A stretch of 64,000 nt of DNA from Tamarix chinensis (taxonomy: Eukaryota > Streptophyta > Magnoliopsida > Caryophyllales > Tamaricaceae), in assembly GCA_030549775.1 (NCBI GenBank), contig CM060177.1, forward strand, positions 61,878,638 to 61,942,637, in the 5' to 3' direction. Positions 11,159-22,230 of this stretch are shown in pieces; within the stretch, counting starts at the first letter, position 1, and each line of letters starts with the position of its first letter. The notes under the pieces are model-generated. The model was not told the DNA's origin and ran no database searches. It saw only the letters and a list, made by a program, of their open reading frames with translations. Both the position numbers and the translations under genes were made by a program.

Positions 11159-11247
11159 TACTCAGTATTGGACCCGTACTGATACTACACTGATTGAATG
11201 GGTCCTGTGATGATCCACCAATGGTGGGGAGCAGACCTCCTATGCAG
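11159..11247 (+). promoter_or_regulatory. Branch-point and 3' splice-site-like box (copy A)
   Basis: TTACTCAGTA then GTACTGATAC, and 70-80 bp later CTCCTATGCAG/GT (AG at 11246-11247). Copy E reads GTACTAATC and TTTATGCAG/GT (AG at 55789-55790). Copy B reads GTACTGATC and TTTGTGCAG/GT (AG at 31462-31463). GTACTRAT resembles the plant branch-point consensus. With the donor-like box this would excise about 2.57 kb in copy A. Confidence 0.45.
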
Positions 11248-11498
11248 GTTTGATCGGTTACAATTGTGGGGTAGAAGGCTTGGCTTGAGTGAGTAGGCGA
11301 TCCGGATATTGGTCCCTTGGGATTCTGTTTTATTTGCTATATTTTGCACCACGCTCCTCGCTTTGGATCCGTACTCTAAGTTGTATTCCTAAATGATATT
11401 TTAACTGTTTTTGACTCGTAGTTTCATGAATGGTCTATGCTAACTATGGACCTATGTTTTGATGACTCTTAATTAATGATTGTTTGCTTTATCCTTAG

Positions 11499-11544
11499 CA
11501 CTTAGTATCGGAACGGTAGGAGTGAACCGGTCTGGTACTAAGTG
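11499..11544 (+). other. Terminal hairpin of LTR copy A
   Basis: CACTTAGTA (11499-11507) pairs with TACTAAGTG (11536-11544), followed by TGGCGGTAATACCCCC. The same element is at 31781-31826 (copy B) and 56107-56152 (copy E), and a weaker form near 44835-44880 (copy G). It lies about 100 bp before the LTR end. Confidence 0.65.
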
Positions 11545-11649
11545 TGGCGGTAATACCCCCAAGTTTACGGTTTTAATTCTTTCGCTTCCGCTAAACCTTT
11601 AGATTTAAACGAAATTTTTCAGTAGTAGATTTGGGGGTGTTATAGGGGT

Positions 11650-14045
11650 GTTATATTGAAGTCATAAAAGAATCTCTACAAGCAGAGAGAGATAATGATG
11701 ACCCTCAATTAGATAAAATTCTTGATGAATATCATGATGTTATTCCTAATGAACTACCACCTATACTTTCATCTAAGAGAGGGATAAAATATGCCATAGA
11801 TTTACTTCCTAGTGTGCCCTTACCTAATAGACCCGTATATCGATGTAATCTAGAGGAGGCTAAGGAGTTAGAAAAATAAATACAAGAGCTCATAAAAATG
11901 GCTATACGAGGGAAAATCATGAGTCTATGTTGTGTACCTACATTAATAGTCCCTAAAAAGGATGCTATATAGTTTATATGCATCAATTTAAGGGTTGTTA
12001 ACAATATCACTGTCAAATATAATTTTTTGAAACCAAGACTAGATGATATGTTGGATGAGTTATGTGGAGTACGAGTATTCTCTAATATTGATCTAAGAAG
12101 TGAATATCATCAGATGAGGATTAGAGAGGGGGATGAGTGGAAAATTACATTAAAAAATAAGTATGGTCTATATGAGTGGTTGGTGATGCCTTTTGGCTTA
12201 TCTAATGTACCAAGCTCATTCATGAGGCTAATAAATGAAATGCTTAAACCTTTTCTTAGAGTTTCCTTCTTAGTATATATAGATAATAAAATAATGTACA
12301 GTCGAAGTAAACATGGCCATCTATTTCATCTAAGGAAGCAGTTTGATAAACTAAGGGAGACTAAACTCTATGGGAAAATGGAGAAGCGTAACTTTGTGCT
12401 TTTGAGTATATTTTTCCTTAGGTAAATAGTGAGTGGTGAAGGTATTAAAGTTGATCCCACTAAAACTAAGGCTATTAAGAGTTGGTCAGAAACTAAAGAT
12501 ATTCATGAAGTAAGGAGTTTTCATGGTTTCACAAGTTTCTATAGATTGATGATTTTCTACCATTGTCGTGCCAATAACTCAACTAATGTATACAAATAGT
12601 TCTATGCCATCATACAAAGTTTAGAAACATGGAGTCATTACCTAAGACCTAAAGAATTTGTTTTGTATTTGGACCATAAGAGTTTGAAATATTAGCATGG
12701 GTAAAAGAAAATTAGTTTAGGGCATGTAAAATGGGTTAGTTTCTTACAATCCTTCATGTTTTCTGTCAAGAATTTTGATAGTAAAGAAAACATTATAGCC
12801 GATGCTTTATCTCATAGATCTATGATATTAGTCCTGTTGGATTTTAAGTTATTGGGATTTGAGATGTTGAAGGAGTTTTATAATAAGGATGAATTGAAAT
12901 ATATAATATATGGTAATTTTAGAAGTTATTTACTACAAGATAACTATCTCTTTAAACTTAGTAAGTTGTGTATACATCATTCAAGTGCACGTGATTTACT
13001 TGTTAAAGAATTATATGAGGGAGGTATAAGTGGTCATTTTAGAGTTCATAAGACCATGAAAATACTAAAAGAAAATTTCTAATAGCCATGGATGATAAAA
13101 CTAGTACAAATAACTGTATAAAGATGAGTAATTTGTTAGAAAATTACAAGTTTCTTCTTTTAGGGTTTTCTTTCTCCTTTACTAATACCCGATAAACCTT
13201 TGGAAAGTGTTAGCATGGATATCATATTCGGATTATCAAGAATGAAATAGAGGTAAAGATTTAATTCTTGCAGTAGTAGATCAATTTTCAAAAATGGCAT
13301 ATTTTATACCTCGTAACAAATTGATAATGCAACTCATGCGGTAGAATTATATTTTCAACAAATAGTGTGGTTATATGTGGTTCCAAAAAGTATAGTATCA
13401 TATAGAGATGTAAATTTCTTTAGCTACTTTTGGAAGACACTTTTGGAATACTTCTCATCACTCACAGAAGGATGGGTAAAATAAAGTGACTAGTAGAACT
13501 GTAGATACTTTACTATGTGTGTTGGTGAATAAGAGTACCAAAGATTGGGATATTAATCCTGTGCATGACAAGTTTGAATACATTAGGAGTCATTATTGTA
13601 CAACTAAAACACCTTTTGAGATTATATATGAGGTTAATCCATATCTACCCATTGATATGATGTCATTTAAGAGAGGAGATATAAAAAATTATGATGTTAA
13701 TGAGAGAACCAAATTCTTTAGAAAAATTCATCAACTAATTAAAGATAATATTGAGAAATTGAATGCTAAATATCAAGATCAAGTGAACAAAAATAGAATT
13801 CAAGTAGTGTTTAAATTGGGAGATTTAGTATGGTTGCATTCAAAAAAAGAGAGATTTTCAAACATATGAAAGAATAAACTAATTCCAAGAGCGGATGGTC
13901 CATTTAAAATAATAAGAAAATTTAGAAATAACATGTAGGAACTTGAATTACCCAAACATTATAGAGGAGTATTAAGGACTTTCAACATTGGTGACTTATC
14001 GATATTATAGTGATGCTAATTTAAGGATAAATTCTTATCTATAAA
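11650..14045 (+). pseudogene. Degenerate gypsy pol: RT, RNase H, integrase
   Basis: Second half of the element begun at 5913. RT: LPNRPVYRCNLEEAKELE (about 11820-11875), LKPRLDDMLDELCGVRVFSNIDL (12027-12095), GLYEWLVMPFGLSNVPSSFM (12165-12225), and a catalytic box reading YIDN at 12276-12287 where YxDD is expected, so the second Asp is lost. RNase H is shortened: text jumps from the RT connection (near 12550) to its second half ([18 protein letters not shown], 12640-12695). The integrase zinc-finger region (ARDLLVKELYEGGISGHF) is at 12990-13040. The catalytic core is broken by frameshifts (13100-13480). The C-terminal part (NKSTKDWD, LGDLVWLHSKKERF) is open at 13486-13869 and continues degenerate to about 14010. 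Confidence 0.9.
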
Positions 14046-14052
14046 GGGAGAA

Positions 14053-14842
14053 TGATGCAAAGACATCTCTTGAAAACTCTTAATCTTCTTATTTTATTGA
14101 TGAAGATCAAGAGAAATACACATAATTTGAGATAGAACGAATTATGCATGAAAATTCTTATGCTTTTAATGTCTTGTCAAGTCATTCTTACATGTATTGT
14201 ACATGTTTGCGAGAAATTCATGAATTTTATGATGGTTGAAGTTCATTAAGGTACAAGTAAATGAAAATGGATTACAAGGTTAAAAATTGAAAGGAAGATA
14301 AAGGCTACAAGGCTATAAAGTTGAATCACATATGATTATATCTATGTATTGCATTATTAAGTTGTGTAGCTTTTTTATTTTTGTTGTGTACTTTTTAATA
14401 CTTGTAAATTATCAATGTAACCTTTAACATGTGCCATGGGTAGTTCCTTAAGAGGGTGATTTCATTAATGGGGCTGCTTAATGGGCTTCTTAATGAAAAG
14501 GCCTTCATGGTTCCATGCATATATACACCTTGTATAGACATTCTAACTTTTATGAAATCAAGGTCTTTGTGGCTTAGAGAGAGAAGTAAACTAGTGGTGC
14601 TATCTTATTCTTCTCTACTCCTTCTTTAATTGTGTGCATTGGGAAGTAGTAAGAGTTTCGTAGTGAGAAATCAAAGGTTCTCATTAAAAGAATTAGATAT
14701 TGGTATAGATCTGCTCAAACCTATCAATATTCGAGATAACCAAACACTACAAGAGAGGAATTCAAGTTTAGTTTATAACTTGTGATCCTTCAAAAAAGAT
14801 CATAGATTCTTATAGAAGATTTGAACACAATCTTTTGCATCA
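14053..14842 (+). repeat. 3' LTR of the 5913-14052 gypsy element (790 bp)
   Basis: A purine tract (AAAGGGAGAA, 14043-14052) at the end of pol acts as polypurine tract. The LTR starts TGATGCAAAGAC and ends TCTTTTGCATCA, an inverted pair. The expected 5' LTR is not found upstream of 5913, so the element is 5'-truncated or rearranged. Flanking base run after the LTR is TTCTT; its partner was not located. Confidence 0.8.
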
Positions 14843-14847
14843 TTCTT

Positions 14848-14975
14848 GTTTGAGGCATCTACAATGACATTGGTGTTACCCTTATTATCAGTGAACTCAA
14901 TATCATAATTCTTCCCAACCTCTATCATTATCCTCTACCTCATATTCAACATCTTTGAAGTAAATATATACTAAA
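14848..14975 (-). pseudogene. Gypsy RNase H fragment, minus strand
   Basis: On the minus strand it reads MLNMR, a stop, then VGKNYDIEFTDNKGNTNVIVDAS, close to the RNase H end of Del-like elements (LNMRQRRW...KDYD...ANVVADALS). It is the flank into which the 790-bp-LTR element inserted. The other half of this host was not found. Confidence 0.6.
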
Positions 14976-15234
14976 GGCTCTTATGGTTAGAGAATAATAT
15001 TAACTATGTCTTATATAGATAGTGCCTCCAAATCATTAGGTTTAAAATAAAGATTAGGTATTAGGGTAAAGTTATTTTATCAATCATATAAGGTTAGTGT
15101 TAAGTTAAAATATAGATCACCTATTAATAGGGTTAAAATAAGGTTTAGATTTAGGATAAGGAGTTAGGGTAAAATCAAAATATTAATTACCTAAGGTTAT
15201 GATTAATTAAAATTTTTGGTATTACAAGGTATAT
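14976..15234. other. Low-complexity AT-rich spacer
   Basis: Loosely repeated TTAGGGTAAAATAA and GGTTTAGATTAGG-like text with no gene. The TTAGGG words are scattered and irregular, not a telomere array. Confidence 0.5.
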
Positions 15235-16630
15235 CTTTGAATTATTTGCATAGGGATTAGATGGGTCTACTTAAGGATTGTCCAGATGTTTCTTTTGTTT
15301 CTTTTACAACTGATATCATCTAAGATATGTTGTCGGGTTGATATTCATTGTTGAACTTACAGTTAGTTCTAGTAGGAGAGAGGTTAATTCTATTAGTAGG
15401 GACCATTTATACCTCAATAATAGACATACCAACAATGGGCTTTTTCACCTCAATAATGAAAATAGCAATAGGTACCTACCCCAAATAGTGCACAACCTAG
15501 GGAGACTACCAATTCCTCACTTATTCTCATATAGAGGAGGAAAGACAAGGTTCTAGAGTATATTATGGAGGATACCAAGGATGATAATTTGGTAAGCCCC
15601 TAAATGTCATTAGATAAAGAGATGCTTATTGGAAACTAGATGTGGTAACTAGTATGTTTATTATCCTTTCATAAACAATGCATGTATTATTTGATTAAGA
15701 TTCATCCCTATTATTTCTCTCTATTACTTTTTTTTACTAGATTTGCTTTGTCTCCATTTGCAATAGTGTCTATATCTTTGTTGTTATCGTATAGGGATAG
15801 ACTAGATTATACTAGACTATACTTGGATGTGGCCTTAGGGATTAGTAGGGTATACTTCCTATTAAAATTAGTTGAGATGGACCATAGGGCTTTGATGTAA
15901 TCCTTGGGATTCTTATGTTAGGGAGATACCAAATGATGATATATTGTGCATAAGAGAAGGTAGTTTTGCTAAGGCCTTAGAGTGCCAGGGTCTCCTAGAG
16001 GATATGTAAATATAGGCCTACGATAAAGGTCATATCTACAAATATCATGTACTCATCAGTGTAGATATGTTCTCCTATGTGTCTTTTTCATGTTAAGGAG
16101 ATAGATAAAGATGTGTTGGTGTCGGAGGATATTTTATTTGCTTGGATTTACTAAATTTGCTATTGGTAAGTAAGATAGACTTCACCATCAAGATATTATT
16201 AGGGGTGAAGCTAAATTCTAAAGTACCCTACCATATGACACTGTTAGAGTTGCAAGATTTAACATCGCCACTAGAGGAGTTAGTGGCTTATGGGTACATC
16301 TACTCAATTATCTCTCCATATAGAGCACCAATTCTTTTCAAGAAGAAGAATGGACTCTTCATTTAATTATAGATTATCAAGGTTTGAATTACGTGATAGT
16401 GAAGAATCAATTTTTGCTTTTGATGATCAAAATTTATTTGATCATGTTTGAGGTTCTTTGATTTTTGAGAAGATTGACTTGAGGTTAGGTTATCATTATT
16501 TTTTAAGCTCAAAGGTAAGGATCATGAAGATGACCTTTAGGCATTGGTAAGGGATATATGATCTCATGTAAATGCCCTTTAGGCTCATTAATGCCCCTAT
16601 CATAGTTATGGACTTGATGATGAAGATATT
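15235..16630 (+). pseudogene. Del-like gypsy gag/pol, segment 1 of 3
   Basis: Start of an element that continues at 26567 and 31928. Near 15240-15290 a damaged zinc knuckle reads MGLLKDCPD after a stop. The protease is at about 15670-15900 (VLFD, a stop, DSSLLFLS; then YLDVALGISRVYFL). The RT linker (KIDFTIKILLGVKLNSKVPYHMTLLELQ) is at about 16170-16260, and SPYRAPILFKKKNG at about 16315-16350. RT runs on to MDLMMKI at 16610-16630, where the minus-strand element is inserted. Restored continuity across the insertion is good evidence for the join. Multiple stops. Confidence 0.8.
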
Positions 16631-17593
16631 TAATGTGTGTGGGAGGGTGTAATCTTCAATTATATGAAACAAATGGCTCGAATGGAGTCAAATAAGATGA
16701 TAAGGGTTTGAATGTGGTGAGTTAAAATACTAGAGCATCAAAAGTGAGGTATATAAAATGATAGTGATTTGAATTGTGGTAAAAGAATAATGATGGTTAA
16801 TCGGTGATGGTGGTTCGAATGGTGTGTGCTAATTAGAGCTAGCAATCAGACGGGTCGGGTCATTTTCGGATCGGGTTAAATAATAATCGGATCATATCGG
16901 TTTTGGATAATCTCGGATCATTTTATCGGATCAGGTCGGATCGGGTTTGATTCGGATCAACTTGGTATCGGATAATCTCGGGTCATTTTAAGTTCTCGGA
17001 TCGGGTCGGGTTGAGATCGGATTGACTCAAATTCGGATAAATTTGGGTTATTCTAATTTCGGTTCGGGTTCGGATCGGGCTCGGGTGAGTTCGAATTATT
17101 ATATTTTTGGGTCGAGTTTGGATCGGATTCGGGTCATTTCAGTAGCGAGTCATGCACTCATGCTTGTGCTATTTTTTTTATTCCAAAATGTTATTAAAGA
17201 CTAATTATTTTAAGATTGTTTATTTTAATTTTTCTTATTTAATTAAAAGCAAATTATTATATAGATTGTTTTGAGGCATTAGAATTTTTTGTCATTATTT
17301 CATCTTTGAAGATTTATTTGATGTTCTAAATTTAAATATCTTCAAATCAGATTACTTTTCTTTTTATGTTAAGGCATAACTTATAATTCAACTCCATTAT
17401 TAGCTTGATCATATCATATTGAGTTCAAATATTATTTTAAGTGTATATTATATTTATATTTTGTACGGTCCTTACATAATATTAACTTACAATAACCATT
17501 GATAATTGATAACAAATGAAGGTTTCCAAGGTTGTACTTCTCATATTATTTTTCAAATAGATTGATTACATCATATCAACATAATTTTAATTC

Positions 17594-17596
<3 letters not shown>

Positions 17597-17684
<88 letters not shown>
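17597..17684 (+). repeat. Compound microsatellite (AAT)n(GAT)n
   Basis: About 18 AAT triplets followed by 11 GAT triplets, inside the hAT. Confidence 0.97.
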
Positions 17685-18984
17685 ACAAAAATAATGACAA
17701 CTATAATAGTAGTAATTATTGAATATCAATTATGGAAAAATAATAATAATAACACATTATTATTTTTTCTATATTTTATTTCGATCATATCAAGATAAAT
17801 CAAATAAAAATTAGATAAAGTAAGTAATAATGACCATTATTGACAAAGGACCAACTCATATTGACTTCTTACTATTTAATATAGTTGATGTAATAAAAAC
17901 ATTAATCTTTAATTTTTATAATGAATAATTAATATCCTCACATTAGATTTTTCTTACTTTTGTATGATGTTATAGGTATTATATTGTAAGGTATATATAC
18001 TAACATATAATGTTTAAGGCTAAAAATTGTTATTTATGTATACTTATAATAGAATTGATAAAACTTTTCCTTTGTTTGATTAGATTTTACTTATGATACA
18101 ATCTATCTTTATATATATACCTTTACACAATTGTTCCTAAATATTTCAAATATTGGAATTAGTATTATTGATAACTATATTTTGAATAACTGAATAGATT
18201 ATGATTATGCAATATTCGTTTTAAGCTACAATGGCAATTGGTTCATATCATAGTTGTTTGAGTTTTGATCACTAGATCGTGGAATTGAAGATAGCATGGG
18301 GCATACAATGGCATGGGGCATATTCTATATTCACTAGGCTTAATATTGTAATGATTAGTTTCTAACTCAAACATCATATTGTATTATTAATTAGTTAGGG
18401 TAATTGATAATTCAAGCTTATTCTTTTTAGGTTAATGTATTCAGTTGGTCTCAACTGTTTAGTTAGACTATGTATTATATTGTTCTTCTATAAGCTAAAA
18501 TGCTCCTTACCAATTTCTGTTGCATAGGATTAAAGTTATATATTTCGTATTTGGTCAACCTAGGGTTGAAAGAAATCATATGTATTTGGTTCAACCCAAA
18601 CTATATAATGAAGCTCTATATTAAAGTTTTATTCTTCTTATGCCATTTAGATTTGGCAGAGTTATACACTCAATTTAGTTAATGAAGGTTACATACCATT
18701 GATTTTTTCTTCTCTATTCTCTTCGTCTCTTTTTTAACAATATTTTGTAAGCGAAATAATACTACTTTTAATAATAGTTATATTTGTAGTTTTTCCTTTA
18801 GATATGTTCATCAATACAAGCATATTAACAATATTTATATCACATATATATTATTACAAGTATGTTCTAATATTTGATAAATCAGATTATGATGCTGGCT
18901 TTTCAAGCATTCATAAATCATAATCCCAATCCCTTGACATTCCCAAGTTGAATAGATGATAAGAATATATCATTTAAGTTGGTA

Positions 18985-19330
18985 AACTCAAGTAGTTTCA
19001 TCCATGTTTGATAATAATATATATTGAGGGCATATCTAGTAAAAACTACTACTTCTAATGAGAATTTAGAAATAATAGTTTCATAGAACAATTATGGTAG
19101 CTTCATAAAACTATTACACTAGGTTCATCAACTAAAATGAGTATTTTCCTTAATAACTTTAAGTAGTTTAATAAGCTAAGACAAGTAGTTTCATTATAAA
19201 TTTAGAGTATTATGAATATGTTATGATGACTAGTTTCATAATATTAGATGAGCGATGTCATTAGAAACTTAGAATAGTTCCATTAGAAACCTAGAATACT
19301 TTTATAAGGTGAAACGAGTTATTTTTAACC
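18985..19330 (+). repeat. Cluster of AGTTTCATA-like motifs in the hAT
   Basis: AGTAGTTTCATCC, AATAGTTTCATAGA, GGTAGCTTCATAAA, AGTAGTTTCATTAT, CTAGTTTCATAAT and TAGTTCCATTAGAAAC recur at uneven 20-60 bp spacing. It could be part of an older element captured by the hAT. No function is assigned. Confidence 0.45.
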
Positions 19331-21034
19331 TATCTTAAATCGAATTATTTTTTCCAAATTATTATTCTACAATCTAGTATCCTAATTTACTTAAATTAAA
19401 TCTAAAATAAAAATATAAAATCAATCTATTTTAACCTACTCTATGTTTTTTTACAGCGCATGTCCTGAATAAGGCAATAAGTCAGTAAGCATGCTCTGCC
19501 TCTGCATTTTTTTCTTATACTAACATGCCATTACGCCAATACGCACGCCACAGACGCACGCAGACCCTCTGCATTTTAAAGCTTTTATATTTGTAACTTG
19601 AGTTTAAAGTGTTGAATGTATTTACAATATTATTATCTTATGATACTACATGAGAGTGAATTAATATTTAAATGACATAATAGAGTTTTTCCTTTTTCCT
19701 CTACTTTTATTTTTGTATTTCAATATTAATATCAATAGATATTTTACTTGTATATACATAATAAGTGATATATACTTTAAGAAAGTATATTGTTTCTAGA
19801 TTTTGATGTAAGTAATAGTTATACATCTATATTATTTTATATTTTATGAAGTTTTAAAAAATTAGAGTAATGAGTTAATATTAATTTTCGGGTAGTATCG
19901 GGTCGAATCTTTATATATTTATAATTTTTCGGATAATTTTGGATTTCGGATAAATAATGGATCAGGTCGGGTCATTTCGGATTTATAATTTTTTGGGTTG
20001 TATCGGGTTTTGGGTAAGCAGTGGGTCGGGTCGGGTTTATTTTGGACTTATGATTTATCGGATTATATCGGATATCGGATATGTATCGGATTGGGTCGGA
20101 TAAGTTTCGAGTTCTTAATTATTCGGATAAAATTGGATCGGATTTCGGACGGATCGAGTCAGTATTCGTCGGATTTTTCGGGTCGGGTCAACTTTTGCCA
20201 GCTCTAGTGCTAATTAATATATGCATTTGATGATGGATTGATGATGATACTTAGTGTCAAAATTTAAGGTTTGCATTCAGAATGGAATCATGGTTTATGG
20301 TTAGGGTTAGGTTTTGGTTCAGAAAGAGGGAAATAGGTTGGTGTTTGGATGGTATGGATCGTTTAGGGTTTTGAATCAATGGTTTAGGCTTTGGTTTTGG
20401 TATACTAATTTAGGGTTTGGTTTAGCAACGAAATAGAGTAGGAATTTTATGATAATTAGGGAAGGAAAATAAGGATTAATAATAGTATAAAAGATATGTA
20501 TTAATCTCTAATAGTAGACGAAGATATGTATTAAAACTTTCAAACCAAACTATTCATACATATTCGATATGCTTGAGCTTGAACTCATACAGAATTCATT
20601 CAATGTTGATCTTCAACTTCAATTCTTCCAAACAAATTCAATATGCTTGACATTAATGAATGAAATAACCTTTCTACCACTAGCTAAAGCATATTCCAAA
20701 AGATTCTAAGCTAAAAGATATTATGCTACCTTCATGGTAACTTTATGCTAATTTATGCTTACTTTATTCTCCTGATTTATTACTTAATCAATGAAATAGC
20801 TAAATCACTTAATAATGCTCAATAATCCTACCAACATAATCCTCATGCATGTGGTTACTCCTTCCTTGCATGCCATGCACATGCATATAGATATTTAATT
20901 ACTTGTTTGTTATATTTTTAGCAACGTAACCTTACATTGGTCTTTAAATTCGTGGGAGGCACTTTCCAAATGAAGAATAATTGGTTCCATAGTTATGAAA
21001 TTCAATTCTTCAGTGTCTGCTCCTGCATCACTCA

Positions 21035-22230
21035 CCCCTTGTAGATTTGAATTTGCCTTCAAATTTGGATCTCTATAGTAAGGGATAATATTTCTAACGT
21101 TGAATGTCCTTGACACTCTGCCATATGCATATGGCAAAACAAGCTCATAAGCACTCTCTCCAAACTTTCAAAGTACTTTGAAAGGACCGTCTGCTCTTGG
21201 CATGAGCTTGTTTTTCCTTAGATTATGAAATATCTCTTTTCTCAAGTGTAACCATACCAAATTTCCCATTTGAAAAATATATTAGCTTCCATGCTTGTTT
21301 GCTCTTGTCTTGTACACTTCATTTGCCTTCTCAATATCATGCTTGATATGTTGTTGCAGTTTTTTTAATAAATTCCACTCTCTCTTGTGCATTATAACTC
21401 TTCACTTCACCCTTCTTCAATGGCACCATATCAATTGCCACATATGGCTTATTACCATATACTATCTCGAACGGACTAGAGCTTGTTGTAGTAGAAGGAC
21501 CTTGATTGTAAGCAAACTCCACATGTGCTAACTTGGCATCCCAATCCTTAGAACTCTTACTCACCAATCCCCTTAGCAGAGTACCCAAAGTTCTATTAGT
21601 AACTTCACTTTTTCCATTCGTTTGAGGATGATGTGATGTGCTAAATAGAATCTTTGTTCCTAGTGTGTGCCATAAAGTCTTCCAAAAATAGCTTAGGAAC
21701 TTCACATCTCTATCCCAAACAATAATTATCAAAATTCCATGCAACCTCACGATCTCCTTAAAGTATAAATCTGCAACATGGGTCGCATCCTTGATCTCGT
21801 GACATAAAATAAAATGATCCATCTTTGAAAATCAATCCACTACAACCATAATAGAATCCTTGCCTTGTTGTGTCCTAGGTAATCCCAAAATAAAATCCTT
21901 ACTAACACCTTCCCATGGTTGAGTAGATATAAGTAAAGGTACATATAACCCTTTGTGAAAGAAACTCTTACTCCTTTGATATGTAGTACACCTATCAACC
22001 ATAGCTTGTACTCCTTTTTGCATTCTTGCTAATAGAAATGTTCTTGCAGCAACTCCAAATTCTTGTGAATTCCAAAGTATCTTGCAATTCCTCCTTTATA
22101 CACCTCTTTGATTAGCAAGTCTCGAACTGAAGTCTTTGGCACACATAATTTTTTGTTCTTAAAGAAGAACCCATCTTGAATAACATAAGCTCTAGAACTT
22201 CCTTGTTTCTTGCAATCTTCAAAGATCATA
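21035..22230 (-). pseudogene. Integrase of the minus-strand gypsy element
   Basis: Inserts the element cDNA into host DNA in intact relatives. Zinc-finger region at 22029-22150 (VRDLLIKEVYKGGIARYFGIHKNL). Catalytic core from about 21890: LGLPRTQQGKDSIMVVVD, a stop at about 21832, then KMDHF. The second Asp lies in VWDRDVKFLSYFW (about 21705) and the Glu in GKSEVTNRTLGTLLR (about 21600), so D-D-E residues are visible. C-terminal text FAYNQGPS...PFEIVYGNKPYV (21420-21520). The last coding text is YAYGRVSRTFNVRNIIPYYRD near 21065-21130, just before the polypurine tract. No clear chromodomain is seen. Confidence 0.88.

Larger units (their letters stand above)
6105..11644 (+). mobile_element. Long solo LTR, copy A (5.5 kb, Del/Tekay-like ends)
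   Basis: Begins TGTAATATCCC and ends GGGGGTGTTATA, with a perfect 5-bp target duplication GGGGT (6100-6104 and 11645-11649). TG start, near-CA end (TACA changed to TATA) and 5-bp duplication fit an LTR. There is no PBS, coding region or second LTR, so it is a solo LTR left by LTR-LTR recombination. Order inside: AT-rich start, polypyrimidine (CCTTTTT) tract at 6425-6512, GC-rich U3 with TATA box, leader, TTA microsatellite, splice-donor-like box, minisatellite, three hairpin domains, acceptor-like box, terminal hairpin. Related copies: 26907-31922 and 50709-56265, and fragments at 33881-37124 and 63838. Confidence 0.85.
16834..20206. mobile_element. Non-autonomous hAT transposon, 3.37 kb
   Basis: Starts TAGAGCTAGCAA and ends TTGCCAGCTCTA, a 12-bp inverted repeat with one mismatch. 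It is flanked by a perfect 8-bp duplication GTGCTAAT (16826-16833 and 20207-20214). Eight bases and a TAGRG-type terminus are the hAT hallmark. The outer 300 bp at both ends are packed with TCGGGT/TCGGAT motifs, and both ends are G-rich on the plus strand, so the subterminal arrays are direct rather than inverted. No transposase motif can be read inside. Confidence 0.88.
16631..21030 (-). repeat. 3' LTR of the minus-strand gypsy element, split by a hAT
   Basis: Own sequence is 16631-16833 and 20215-21030. It aligns with 25554-26561 throughout (GGGTGTAATCTTCAATTAT near both left ends; AAATGAAGAATAATTGGTTCC near both right ends). The left terminus reads TAATGTG rather than TGATGTG, so the terminal G is mutated. 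The tract AAGGGGTGAG (minus strand, 21031-21041) just outside is the polypurine tract. Confidence 0.9.

Noticed and set aside
6105..11644. Copy A as a DNA transposon with TGTAAYACCCC inverted ends
   Set aside because: Five-base duplication, TG...CA type ends, and the PBS and paired LTRs found for the related element at 39520-60334 favour an LTR.
13486..13869. Open 127-codon frame as an independent gene
   Set aside because: It is the C-terminal part of a gypsy integrase (NKSTKDWD, VWLHSKKERF) in a chain of pol fragments.
20290..20430. TTTAGGG/TTAGGG-like words suggesting interstitial telomere repeats
   Set aside because: Spacing is irregular and the words are part of an LTR that has a matching partner at 25554-26561. 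Similar scattered words at 15000-15230 and 34250-34380 are also not arrays.
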